Made by a program: the position numbers and the translations under genes
Assembly: GCA_036346275.1 (NCBI GenBank)
Contig: CM070722.1
Coordinates: 23,769,336 to 23,833,335 of the forward strand
Length of the DNA stretch: 64,000 nt
Origin: Otatea glauca
Lineage: Eukaryota; Streptophyta; Magnoliopsida; Poales; Poaceae
Direction: 5' to 3'
In this document: in pieces, positions 22,852-34,800 of the stretch
Layout: every line of letters starts with the position of its first letter
How positions within the stretch are numbered: the stretch's first letter is position 1
Notes under the pieces: generated by a model
The model's database searches: none
Told to the model about the DNA's origin: nothing
Seen by the model: only the letters and a program-made list of their open reading frames with translations

Positions 22852-23232
22852 CACGGCCGCCTGCCGCGGCGGCGCCGTGGAGGGAGGGCGCCGCTGGGGG
22901 CCGAGCGGCTGTGGGAGGAGGGTCGCGCGGGGGCTCGAGCCGCCGCTGGAGGCGTGCACTGTGGGAGGAGGCGCCGACCGGGGGTGGGGGCTCCGAGCCG
23001 TGGGAGGAGGGTGTCGCGGGGGTGCTCGAGCGCCGCGGGCGCGCGTCGTGGGAGGGAGCGCGCGTGGGTGGGGGTCCGAGCCGCCGGCGGAGGCGTGCGC
23101 CGTGGGAGGGAGGGCGCCGGGGGGCCGAGCCGCCGGCGTGGGAGGGGAGGCGCCGTGGGAGGAGTGCACGCGCGCGCCGTGGAGAGGGGGAGAGGCGCGC
23201 GCGGGGGGAGGGCGTGGGAGCTAGCTAGCTAG
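22852..23232. repeat. GC-rich low-complexity island
   Basis: About 380 bp dominated by GGGAGGAGG, GCGCCG and GAGCCGCCG words in loosely repeated ~40-60-bp units, ending in a short AGCTAGCTAGCTAG run at 23219-23232. The long ORFs in it (147 aa minus, 92-115 aa plus) are Pro/Ala/Arg- or Gly/Arg-rich and overlap on both strands, so they are judged compositional. It sits between AT-rich CACTA interior and the satellite array. Confidence 0.8.
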
Positions 23233-23295
23233 GGCAAAATGAGACAATGCGCAACTTGTCCAAAAATTCAGATTTAAGAGTAAGAGAAATATTAA

Positions 23296-25911
23296 TTGTG
23301 TCGGTTCCATACACAAAACTGACACAAATATCAATCCAATACTATCGGTTGGAAAAAACCGACACGAATATTTCTCTACTACTATAGGTTTTTCACAAAA
23401 AACTGACACAAATATGAACTTTTACAATACTATCGGTTTTTAAGAGAAAACCGACACAAATATGTAGATCTCTAATACTATCTGTTTTCAATAAAAAAAC
23501 CGACACAAATATTAATTCAATACTATCGGTTTTAAATTAACAACCGACACAAATTATAAATAATTACTATTGGTTTTTCATTTAAAAACCGACACAAATA
23601 TGAACTTTTACAATACTATCGGTATTTAAGAGAAAACCGACACAAATATGTAGATCTCTAATACTATCGGTTTTCAATAAAAAAACCAACACAAATATTA
23701 ATTCTATACTATCGGCTTTGTAGGAAAAACCGACACGAATAGTACTATAACAGGTTTTGAAGGAAAAATTGACACAAACTATTACCATCAGTTTTCCTGT
23801 AAAAACCGAGACAAAAAGTTCTCTCTTACTATCGGTTTTAATTTAAAAACCGACACAAATGTAAACTTGTATAATACTATCGGTTTTCAAGAGAAAACCG
23901 ACACAAATATGTAGATCTCTAATACTATCGGTTTTCAATAAAAAAACTGACACAAATATTAATTCAATACTATCGGTTTTGTAGAAAAAACTGACACTAA
24001 TAGTAGTATAACAGGTTTTGAAGAAAAATTGGCACAAACTAGTACTATCGGTTTACAAGAAAAAACCGAGACAAAAAAGCCTCTATTACTATCGGTTTTC
24101 ATTTAAAAACCGACACAAATATGGACTTTTACAAAACTATCGGTTTTTAAGAGAAAACCGACAGAAATATGTAGATCTCTAATACTATTGGTTTTCAATA
24201 AAAAAACCGACACAAATATTAATTCAATACTATCGGTTTTAAATTAACAATCGACACAAATTATAAATAATTACTATCGGTTTTTCAATTAAAAACCGAC
24301 AAAAATATGAACTTTTAAAATACTATCGTTATTTAAGAGAAAACCGACACAAATATGTAGCTCTCTAATACTATCTGTCTTCAATAAAAAAACCGACACA
24401 AATATTAATTCTATACTATCGGTTTTGTAGGAAAAACCGACACGAATAGTACTATAACAGGTTTTGAAGGAAAAATTGAAACAAACTATTACTATCAGTT
24501 TTCCTGTAAAAACCGAGACAAAAAGTTCTCTCTTACTATCGGCTTTAATTTAAAAACCGACACAAATGTAAACTTGTATAATACTATCGGTTTTCAAGAG
24601 AAAACCGACACAAATATGTAGATCTCTAATACTATCGGTTTTCAATAAAAAAACTGACACAAATATTAATTCAATACTATCAGTTTTGTAGAAAAAATCG
24701 ACACTAATAGTACTATAACAGGTTTTGAAGAAAATTGGCACAAACTAGTACTATCGGTTTACAAGAAAAAACCAAGACAAAAAAGCCTCTCTTACTATCG
24801 GTTTTCATTTAAATACCGACACAAATTTGAACTTTTACAATACTATCGGTTTTTAAGAGAAAACCGACAGAAATATGTAGATCTCTAATACTATCGGTTT
24901 TCAATAAAAAAAACCGACACAAATATTAATTCAATACTATCGGTTTTAAATTAACAACCGACACAAATTATAAATAATTACTATCGGTTTTTCATTTAAA
25001 AACCGACAAAAATATGAACTTTTACAATACTATCGGTATTTAAGAGAAAACCGACACAAATATGTAGCTCTCTAATACTATCGGTTTTCAATAAAGAAAC
25101 CGACACAAATATTAATTCTATACTATCGGTTTTGTAGGAAAAACTGACACGAATAGTACTATAACATGTTTTGAAGGAAAAATTGACACAAACTATTACT
25201 ATCAGTTTTCCTGTAAAAACCGAGACAAAAAGTTCTCTCTTACTATCGGTTTTAATTTAAAAACCGACACAAATGTAAACTTGTATAATACTATCGGTTT
25301 TCAAGAGAAAACCGACACAAATATGTAGATCTCTAATACTATCGGTTTTCAATAAAAAAACCAACACAAATACTAATTCAATACTATCGGTTTTGTAGAA
25401 AAAACCGACACTAATAGTACTATAACAGGTTTTGAAGAAAAATTGGCCCAAACTAGTACTATCGGTTTACAAGAAAAAACCGAGACAAAAAGGCCTCTAT
25501 TACTATCGGTTTTCATTTAAAAACCGACACAAATATGTAGATCTCTAATACTATCGGTTTTCAATAAAAAAACTGACACAAATATTAGTTCAATACTATC
25601 GGTTTTGAAGAAAAAACCGACACTAATAGTACTATAACAGGTTTTGAAGAAAAATTGGCACAAACTAGTACTATCGGTTTAAAAGAAAAAACCGAGACAA
25701 AAAGTGCTATATTACTATCGGTTTTCATTTAAAAACCGACACAACTATGAACTTTTACAATACTATCGGTTTTTAAGAGAAATCCGACACAAATATGTAG
25801 ATCTCTAATACTATCGATTTTCAATAAAAAAACCGACACAAATATTAAATAAATACTATCGGTTTTGAAGAAAAAACCGACAGAAATATCAATCACTATT
25901 GGTTTTCCACA
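23296..25911. repeat. Hairpin satellite array with 707-bp higher-order period
   Basis: About 45 monomers of roughly 55-65 bp. Each holds an inverted repeat of ACTATCGGTTTT and AAAACCGACACAAAT around a short A/T loop. Monomer variants recur in a fixed order: AGTTCTCTCTTACTATCGG occurs at about 23817, 24524 and 25231, spaced 707 bp. Three minus-strand ORFs of 63-64 codons start at the same phase, with ends at 23843, 24550 and 25257, again 707 bp apart. This gives about 3.7 higher-order units. The array is inside the CACTA element, and its monomer resembles CACTA subterminal repeats but differs from those at the right terminus (30686-31251). The small ORFs encode a Phe/Ile/Val-rich repeat and are judged non-genic. 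Confidence 0.9.
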
Positions 25912-26421
25912 CAAAGCATGATGAAGTCTGATTTCGTAGAATTCATTGATGAAAGAGTAAAAAGGCCACAGCTTTTATAGATATAGTTGGAATTATTTCA
26001 AATTTTGCAGAAACATACTTTGGGATATTACAGGTCTTTTCGAAAAAGAATTTTCGAAAAAAGAGTTAGCACTAAAAACAGATGCAAGAATTCACTTTTT
26101 AAGCATGATTCTAACTAGCTTAAAGACTGCAAAAGTCAAAACTTATGCAAATAAAGTCCAGGTTTTTCCAAATTTTCCGTAAATAAACTTTGGACTAGTT
26201 AGAAGATTTCCCAAAAAGAAAAATATGTAAACAAATTTTCTGATATGTAAACGAATGACCAACTAGTAAGTAGATTTCAAATATGTCACAATGTTCCATG
26301 AGAGATTATAACAGTACAACTTTACCCAAACAAAAGGCACGATAAAACATATGTCTTAAACACTAATGGCTTAAAGCAAATGAAAAACATGATAAAATGA
26401 ACAAACAATACAATAGTTCCT
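25912..26421. other. 3' flank of the TNP2 gene
   Basis: AT-rich sequence between the satellite array and the TNP2 stop codon. It contains the second copy of the 25-bp word (26011-26035). No gene seen. Confidence 0.4.
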
Positions 26422-29400
26422 TTAGTTACAGTATAACCCTTCTTGATGATCTACGCGCACGTAATTTCTTCGATGTGTGTCGTCATCCCCGCTAAGATAG
26501 GCCCCATCTGCAAATGGAGGTATTTCATCGAATTGATTGTATTCTTCTTCATCTACGACATTTTCGACACCAACGATCCGCCGCTTGCTGTGAAGGACAA
26601 CGTGCAACCTCGGATTGGCCGGATCACGCACATAGAAGACTTGATTTGCTTGCTTCACAAGTACGAACGGGTCGTCTTTATAGGCGAGTCTGCTTAGATC
26701 CACAAGAGTAAAACCTCTCTTGTCGACCTTCACTCCATGTGTTAGTCCCACCCACTTACATCGGAATAATGGAATTTGGTATATTCCGTAATCGAGCTCC
26801 CAAATTCCTTCGATCATCCCATAATACGAGTACATTGTCGTTGAGGATCCTCCTTTTGAGTGATGTACATTAGAAAGAGCATCTATGCTTACACCACTGT
26901 TTTGAACAAAGACTTTTCGATCTTGACTTTCAAAGGTAAAAGGTGTACCCATTAATATCGCACTCTCGCCATGTCTCAGACATTAAATCTAGGTCCGTCA
27001 GCCAACCATTTAACATTCTCACTAACAGAGAACTCTACCGTTTGTTTGAACCATGTAACAAATCTATCGTTGTGTTCTCGCATGATGGAAAGCTCATCCA
27101 TATGTGGATTCTCTTCCCGTAATATCAACTTATGCTGCTCGATGTACCGTAACTTCGTGCTCTCACGCAAGATCATCAAATGCGCTTTGCAATACATATC
27201 AAACCGTGGTCTCGTTAGTTTCGACCCCACGGTTCCTTTGCCAGCAAGTCTGCCCTCGTGGTGAGATACAGGAACACCGATTGCTTGTCTTTTCACGAGA
27301 TAGTCCACACAAAACTCAATAACCTCTTCAGTCCCATAACCTTCCACAATACTACCCTCAAGCTTCGACCGATTCCTCACATAGGACTTTAATATACCCA
27401 TGTACCTCTCGAACGGATACATGTAACGAAGAAAGCGGGTCCACATATCTTAATCTCTAACAAGGTGAACAACAAGGTGGACCATGACGTCAAGAACGAC
27501 GGTGGAAATGCATCTCAAGTCGACATAAAGTCTGCACCACCTCTCTCTGTAAGTTGTCTAGCATGTCGGGGTCAATAATTTTGCAGGAGATCGCATTGAA
27601 GAAGTAACACAGCTTCGTGATTGCAAATCTGACATCCTCTGGCAGAATATTTCGGATTGCAACTGGGAGCATTTGGGTCATCAAGACATGGCAGTCGTGG
27701 GACTTCATGCCCAATAACTTCAAATCATCCAAGGACACAAGCTTCTTAATGTTCGCGGAGTAGCCAGATGGAACTTTAATACCATGGAGACATTTGCAAA
27801 GGTCCTCTTTCTCCTTCTTGGACAGGGTGTAGCATGCAGCGGGGATATACGGACCTTTTCTATCCTCCTCTATCACTGCAAGCCTGGGCCTGATTCCCAT
27901 GTAGGCCATGTCGCGACGAGCATTCACACCATCCTTTGTCTTTCCAGGTATGTTCAGTAGGATACCAACCAAATTGTCGCAGACATTTTTCTTAACGTGC
28001 ATGACATCAATACAATGCCAAACATCTAACTCCTTCCAGTACGGTAAGTCCCAAAATATTGACCTCTTCTTCCAAATGGTCCTAGAACGAACAGATTTAC
28101 GGCTCTTTCCGTACTGAACATCGATATCCTCTACACGTGAATATACTTGCCTTCCACTCATAGGTTGTGGTGCCGAACGGACTTCCCTCTTCCAATCAAA
28201 TTTGTCATCCATCTTACGGTATCGATGACTTCGAGGTAGAAACCTACGGTGACCCATATACACAGTTTTCTTGGAATTCGGCAGCCATAGGCTCTCGGTC
28301 TCCTCTTCACAAATAGGACATGCTTTTGCTCCTTTCAGATCAGAGTCCGCCAAATTACCAAGAGCCGGAAATCATTTATGGTGCAAAATACCATAGCCCG
28401 TAGGGTGAAATGCTCTCTCTCAGACGCATCCCAAACAATGACCCCGTCATTCCACAATTTTACCAAATCCTCGATCAATGGAGCGAGGTACACATCAATA
28501 TCATTTCCTACTGTTTGGGTCCCGAGATTAGTAACGACATTATGATATACTTCCGCTTCATACACAACCAAGGAGGGAGGTTGTAGATACACAATGAATC
28601 GCCACGTCCGTGACGATCGCTCATGTTACCAAACGGATTCATTCCATCTGACTAATCCAAATCTTATGTTCCTCATTTCGCACCAAACTCCTCATGTTTC
28701 CAATCGATGTTTCTCCATTGAGCCGAATCAGCAGGGTGTCTCAGCTTGCCATCTTCCTTTCGAGACTCATAATACCAACGCAACAATTTTGCTTTTCTAG
28801 GATTTGCAAACAACCTCTCCAGACGGGGAATGATGGGCAAGTACCACAATACCTTGGCCGGTGCACCTTTAGTGACCTCTTCACCCTCGTTGCCCCGGCT
28901 CTTACGCTTCTTGTCGTTACGCTTCTCCTTTTGTTTGTACCGAGGCACACCGCAAACTGGACAAATGTGCAGCTCCTGATGTGCGTTACGGTACAAGATG
29001 CAATCATTTGAACATACATGTATCCTTTCTATTTCCATTCCCATGGGACATAGTAGCTTCTTCGCTTCATAAATGCTTGTTGGCAACTCGTTTCCCTCCG
29101 GAAGCAGATCCGATAGAAGAACTACAAGTGCATTGAAACTTGTATATGTCCAACGGTGTTTTGCCTTCAGTTCGAACAACGCGAGGACCGAACCCAACTT
29201 GGTGTATTCTGCTTTGCAATCTGTGAATAGTGGTTTCACATCGTCTTCAATCAAGCTTTTAAACTTTCCAAACTCTCTTTCTGTGTAATTACCCTCCACA
29301 TCCCGCAACATTTGCTCCAAATTCTCCTCCTCAAACATATCAAACTGCAACTCATCATCCGGTTCCACCGTGTCTTCATTGCATACCCGCAGGTACTACC

Positions 29401-29634
29401 TGCCTCTCCCGTGATGGATCCAACACGTGTAATTCCTCACGGCCACATCGAATCGTGGTCCTCAATTTGAGCCGAGTTGTTAAATCTTCTCGATTGGTGC
29501 AATCAATGCAAGGACAATATATGAAGTTTACACCCTCCTCACCATGTCCTCTTCGCAATTTTTTGAACTCCTTAACACCCTCTCAAATTCAAGACTCACA
29601 CGACTTTTGCATATATCCATTCCTTACGGTTCAT
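26422..29634 (-). pseudogene. TNP2-type CACTA transposase (TNPD-like) with DUF4218 and DUF4216 regions
   Basis: Likely start: ATG at 29632-29634 (MNRKEWIYAKV), typical of TNP2 proteins. Order on the minus strand: N-terminal transposase-associated zinc-binding segment (VNFIYCPCIDCTNRED), broken by a frameshift and stops near 29580-29610; a 231-residue segment (28673-29368) with HICPVCGVPRYK; the catalytic TNP2 region (27490-28592) with CPICEEETES and DVWHCIDVMHVKKNVCDNL; a DUF4218-like segment with MYPFERYMGILKSYVRNRS (26976-27446); and a DUF4216-like C-terminus (26422-26952; YGIYQIPLFRCKWVGL). The stop is TAA at 26422-26424. Several frame changes (near 29370-29376, 28600-28680, 28340 and 27450-27490) show it is decayed, although some may be small introns. 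By family it cuts the CACTA ends. Confidence 0.85.
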
Positions 29635-29930
29635 CCGCAATTAAACTTCACACAATAAATTATGCACAAACCGAGCGACAAGAAGCTAGCTATTTGAAAT
29701 ATTGAGACATCATTTCATTAATATTACCTTTGCAAAATAGATGACAATTTCTCGCAACATATATGAAATATGTACTCCGATCGATACCTAGATTCTTCCC
29801 TGGTTTAGAGCTTCCAATTTCCTAGATAAGAGACATACATTTTAACATGAACAATGATATCAAACAATCTAATTATATAGTACAAGAGCCTCATGATCTT
29901 TTGACTACAACGAAACAAAACAAGGGTACC

Positions 29931-30261
29931 AACGATGACTCCTAATCTCTACATAGGTTTGGTCCTATCCCATTCGAGGATATGTGGTTCGACAAGTTTT
30001 ATGTTGCTGTACAACTCGAGAGAAAATAAGAAGATCTCCTCGCTATTCTCCATATACACGCCTCGACAACAGGTCAAGAGGGTGTGTATCCGAGAATACC
30101 AGGAGACGCCATCAAATCTCTACTCGCAGCTTGTACAACACACACCAGAACTTGCCCAAGCACATATCCTCAAACTGTCCAAAGAACGTGGACAATTCGA
30201 GACTGTTTATAAACAAGCATCCTCGAACGGGAGACGTAGGTTCCGCACCCTAAACTCTAGC
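29931..30261. repeat. Hairpin module, copy 2 (upstream of the TNP2 gene)
   Basis: Direct repeat of 20981-21349, with the same inverted-repeat layout (ATTCGAGGATATGTG near 29974, CACATATCCTC near 30160). It lies about 300 bp upstream of the TNP2 start codon (29634). Shared placement upstream of both genes suggests a promoter or leader element of the transposon, but function is inferred only from position. Confidence 0.8.
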
Positions 30262-30685
30262 ATTCATCAGGTGACAGAATAATAATTCCATATTAACATC
30301 AAAGCACTACAAATTAAGATAATTAAATACATGTGTACATGCTTGTGAAATAAAGGGTGTGAAATCTGATAGGACATACACAATACCAGTGCAATCTAAA
30401 CTTTCTTTGCGACATATCAAAATTACATAGTGCAAAATTAAAGGGGTTTGAAGGAATGCTCACATTTTGAAGAAAAGCACAAATTATGCAAAATGAGGGG
30501 AAATCTCCTCAAGTTAGGGCTTCAAATTTACCCTCTTAACACCCACCCTTGAGGATTTCAAATTTTCTCACCCAAGTATTGCTTCCAACCACGGAATATG
30601 AGCTATTTTTCTAGTGGCGACGGAGAAACCTCCTCTGGAACAATAACAGAGAAGAGTTTAGGTCGAGTGGTATAAATAACCTAAC
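30262..30685. other. CACTA 5' interior between hairpin module and terminal array
   Basis: AT-rich, no ORF. It probably belongs to the transposon's 5' untranscribed or leader region. Confidence 0.4.
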
Positions 30686-31251
30686 GAGGTACATCACTAT
30701 CGGTTCTCATATAAAAGCGATAGTGATGTGATCATGCACATCACAGTCGGTTCTTATAAGACAAGCGATAGTGATTATCATAGTCATCACAATTGGTTCC
30801 CATATAAGAAGCGATAGTGATGAGCACGTACACATCACTATCGGTTATTATTTAAGAAGCGATAGTGATGATAATGCACATCACTATCGCTTCTCACAAA
30901 AGAACCGATAGTGATGAGACGTTCTCATCACTATCGCTTTTTTGAGAAGCGATAGTGATGTGCATTATCATCACTATCGCTTCTTAAATAAGAACCGATA
31001 GTGATGTGTACGTGCTCATCACTATCGCTTTTATATGAAAACCGATAGTGATGATAATGCACATCACTATCACTTCGCATAAGAACCGATCGTAATGTTC
31101 CTTAGTGCTACATCACTATCACTTCTAACCTGAGAACCGATAGTGATTATGATTAATGCCTCTCCTAAGTCAACTATCACAATCGTTTCTTCCTAAAAAC
31201 TTAAGAACCGACACAGATGAAGCGATAGTGATGTAGCATTCTGTAGTAGTG
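30686..31251. repeat. Right-terminal CACTA array forming a long palindrome
   Basis: More than a dozen TCACTATCGGTTCTxAT/AAGCGATAGTGATG units lead to the terminus CACTACTACAGAATG (minus strand) at 31251. The units from about 30690 to 31150 form one large inverted repeat centred near 30921 (gatgaga-cgt-tctcatc). Arms match over at least 130 bp each, including the words ATAATGCACATCACTATCGC and GCACGTACACATC. Subterminal repeats are the binding sites for TNPA in En/Spm, so this is the probable cis-acting end. Confidence 0.85.
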
Positions 31252-31890
31252 CTAGCAGATCTGAAAAAGAATGGTGGAGCTAAGCCATCCACTAGGTATT
31301 AATGTTATAGATATATTTCTTGCCGATTCTCCTATTAACTCTTGGGTATTTAATACCGTATCGGTTGCTCATATTTACAATTTGATGCGGGGATTAATAA
31401 GGAGTAGGAGCATTGCAAGAGGTAAGGTTGATCTCTGCATCGGAAATAAAGCAAGGGTTGCTGCATTGGCCGTCGGGACCTTACTACTACATTTATCTTC
31501 AGGATTTATTATGAAATTAAATAATTGTTATTATGTTCCAACATTAAGTAGAAACATTAGCTCTGCCTCATATTTATTGGCAAAGGGTTATAAATTCATT
31601 ATTGAGGACAATGATTGTTCCATAATTTTGAATAAGATGTTTTATGGCTATGCTCCTGTTTTGAATAGGTTGTTTATTTTAAATCTTGGTGATGAATATA
31701 TCAATAATATTGATGCTAAGAGGCTTCGGCCCAATGATTTGAATCCCACTTACTTTTGGCATTGTCGTTTGGGTCATATTAGTCGAAAACGCATGATGAA
31801 GCTCCATCAAGATGGTCTTCTAAAATCGTTAGATTTTGAATCATTTGAAATGCGTGAGTCTTGTTTACTTGATAACATGACCAAAACACC
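31252..31890 (+). pseudogene. Angela/BARE-like copia polyprotein, part 1: gag end, protease, integrase start
   Basis: The reading starts mid-protein right at the CACTA end with LADLKKNGGAKPS, continues through SWVFNTVSVAHIYNLMRGL (protease region with the D-T-G-like motif altered to N-T-V), the VGTLLLHLSSGFIMKLNNCY segment, and the integrase pre-domain (FWHCRLGHISRKRMMKLHQD). It ends at MTKTP inside the ACACC target duplication of gypsy A (31886-31890). The reading resumes at 55561. The 5' LTR, leader and most of gag are absent from the window; their junction is the CACTA terminus. Confidence 0.8.
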
Positions 31891-34800
31891 TCTAACATCC
31901 CAAATTTTGCTTTTTCTGGATTTATTATGCTTTTCCTTTTTATTGAATTTTTGGGATTTTATTAAATTTATTTTGAATTAGTTGAATTAAGCCTTTTGCC
32001 AACTTTAATTTATTTAGTGAAAAGTATTGGATCTTTTGTTGGAAATATTTTATTTGAGTTCCAAATGCCTTAAAGTATTTTTTGGAATTTTTCTAGAATT
32101 TTTATAATATTGTTGCTATTTATTTTTGCTTTATCTATTTCGAGAATTATTTTTATTCAAAAATGATTTAAAAATCGCAGCATAGTGTTTGGGCCGGCCA
32201 ATCTATCCGCGCCGTCGGCCCGCGTGGGCTTGCCCGCCCTCGAAACCCTAACCCTAGGATAGACGACAGTTGGATCTTGATCCAACGGCGTGTCTCCTCC
32301 GCGTCGCTGACGCGTGTGGGCTGTAGGATCATCGCCCATTGGACGTTCACGATGCTGCCACATCACCCCTCCGAGTCGCCGCCGGAATTCGTCGCCATAT
32401 CTGAGCGAATCTCGATTCACGCGAGATACGCGAAAGCCGAGGCCGCTATTTAAAGCGCCGCTGCCACCCTCGTTTTCTCCATCTCACGCCGCATCTCCTG
32501 GTCAAGCTGCACACACCAAGACACCCCTGTGTGCCCGCAAAAGCTCACTGGAGTTGGTGAGGGTAGTCGCCGCAGTTCTTCGTCAACGTCGTTGTCATCC
32601 GCCGTCTTCCGTCATGTCCGAGCCCGGAGTTGGAACAACCTCGTCGCGCCGCATCGAACCGAGGAGGAAGCATCGTCGGAGAAGCCCTAGAACGCCACTG
32701 TCGTGGTCATCGTATTCTTCTCTCTGCCATTCGATCGATCTCGTGCGATCTTGATTTCGCCGCGTATGTGCTGCCGCTCCGTCTTCCGCCATCGTTGGAT
32801 TTGTGCCGATTGGTTCAGATCTTGTCGCATCGTGTTCGTCGTCGTCCGCCATCGGATCAGCGCTGAGCGTTCCGATCGAGTGACGCGCGTTCGCCGCCAT
32901 AGTCTCCGTTTGCCAGATCTTGACCGTTGGTTTTAAATCGTGCGGCCACAATCGCACTGCGCGTCGAGCCAGTCTCGTGTGGCCGCGTGTTGCTCGAGTA
33001 CCGAGGCGTCGTCGCCGTCAGTCGTCGATGACGTCATCGTCATTAATCTCCGCCGTCCAATCTAGCATGAACGGTCGATATTTTGCCACCGCGTGTCTTA
33101 ATCACATCCATTGATCTGGTGCCACGTGTGCTGTCTACGTCAGCTGGTGCACGGGCACAGTGATACCGGTCCACGGTGGACAAGTGCCGGTCGTGGACCT
33201 GGTCCATGCACCGGTGCCGCGTGTCGCTCTGTGGTTGCGCCGTATGTCAAGACTTGGTGATGCCACGTGTCACATGACATTAGCGTGACGTCATAAATGC
33301 TATTTTTCCGTATAAAAATAATTCGGTTAATTCGTATTTTCTATTTTCTCTGTTTTTCTTTTATTTCAAACTTTGAATAGCTATAGCTTCCTCATACGAA
33401 CTCCGATTGAGGTGATTCCAGTTTCGAAAATTTATAAAATTGAGCACTTTTTAAAGGTGAATTTTACTTAATTTTTGGAGTTGATTGTTCTCTCTGTTTT
33501 TGGTATTTATTGCTTGCACATTTGTTTCGCGTAGACGTTGAAGTACCCGAGGTATTCATGAGCGAGGAGCCAAGCCAAGAGAAACGTCCAGAGCAAGAAT
33601 GAGAGCCCTTCGAAGGCAAGTTGTGCTTTGATGATGTTGAACCCATGTTTTAAAACTTATATTGTTTTAAACGTATTGCATATTAATTCAATTATTGCTT
33701 GTTTCAATTATATTGGGTGTAGTTTCATCCAATTGTGATATATCCACCTTGCCATGTTGTATGTCATATTTAATTTGTCACTCTAGAATGGTTTCATAAT
33801 AGTTGGTAGCTATAATTGCCAATGTGGGATAACTAGAACGCATGTAGAACGCTTAGCCATGCAACGAGTCATCATTTTATGAATAAAGGTTAATCTTGCT
33901 TGATGAATTATTGAATATTTTTATGAATTTGTGTGTCAGGTGTTATCACATAATGTTATTGATGTTGTTGATGGCACGTGGTGCATGGTAATCAACTGGG
34001 GTGATAAAATGATTTAGACTGAGGCAAGTGGTAGGGATATATGGTGGGCCAATGTGGCACTTAGGCGGTTCGCATTGCTTTTTATGACATTTGATGGTTA
34101 TGGTTATGGTAATTTTTGGTTAGTCTTGCCTTAGTCAATTAAGGACTTAACCTTGCAAGAATTTGAACTGAGTCAACCATACAACCACATGGGTGATATG
34201 GGACGGACCTAGCTGATTAATTTGTGATGGCTTAGCTTGGTACTACCAGTGGTGGTGTGAGACCCGGGTAGTGGTAACCAGTCCTCGCACAGGTACTCAC
34301 ATGGCGCAAGAGGAGGCCCCTGGATGTGGTAACCAGTCCCACCAGTGTTGAAACCTTAGCGGGTAGTACTAGGTTAAGATAGAATTTTGTAAAGGCTTTG
34401 TCATAATCTCTCTACCGACACACCAAAGGAAGTGTGTTAATTGCATGGCAACAAGAGACGATTATGTCGTGTGGGTAAAGTGTATAATCTCTGCAGAGTG
34501 TCAAACCTATTCGAATAGCGTGCTCACGGTATTGAGCATTGCTCGTTGATTACAGTCATGGGTTAGATTTTATTAAAATGAATTGGGAATGGAGGCTGTA
34601 AGCCAATGGAAGTTTGGAATTTGATTTAAGGATTGAGTTGGTTTATTTGGGAAATAACTGAGAAATTACTTATTGATATTATTTATTTTTACGGTCTTTA
34701 TAATCTATCTATGCTATTCTTTCATAAATGCTGCTTTATTGCAAAATAACCATAGTAGCCGTTCTTTTGGAATAAGCTATGCATATAGTATATTAGACTT

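Larger units (their letters stand above)
17350..31251 (-). mobile_element. Large CACTA (En/Spm) transposon with two genes
   Basis: The right end is clear: the minus strand starts CACTACTACAGAATGCTACA at 31251, followed by a subterminal array of GCGATAGTGATG/ACTATCGGTT repeats. The left end is not clean. Near 17360-17420 a stretch reading gagcattacatctctatc...gagaaccgacagagatga resembles the right terminus in the correct inverted orientation, so it may be a decayed left end. No 3-bp target duplication was found; CTA at 31252-31254 is the right-hand candidate. The minus-strand genes are TNP2-like (26422-29634) and TNPA-like/Ulp1 (17636-20772), the usual pair for grass CACTA elements. Total length is about 13.9 kb if the left end is right. 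Confidence 0.75.

Noticed and set aside
22726..23232. Overlapping ORFs of 92-147 codons in the GC-rich island
   Set aside because: Open on both strands in several frames, and Pro/Ala/Arg or Gly/Arg rich. This is what very GC-rich sequence gives by chance.
23296..25911. Regularly spaced palindromic repeats resembling a CRISPR array
   Set aside because: The repeats are contiguous tandem hairpin monomers with a higher-order period, lie in a plant transposon, have no unique spacers of constant length and no cas genes nearby.
23582..25914. Series of 61-68-codon minus-strand ORFs with a repeated Phe/Val-rich sequence
   Set aside because: They follow the satellite period exactly, have no coding signature other than repeat structure, and are low-complexity by-products.
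32157..32957. Several ORFs of 60-146 codons
   Set aside because: They lie within the 5' LTR of element A in its GC-rich segment, overlap in many frames, and have diverged counterparts in the 3' LTR.
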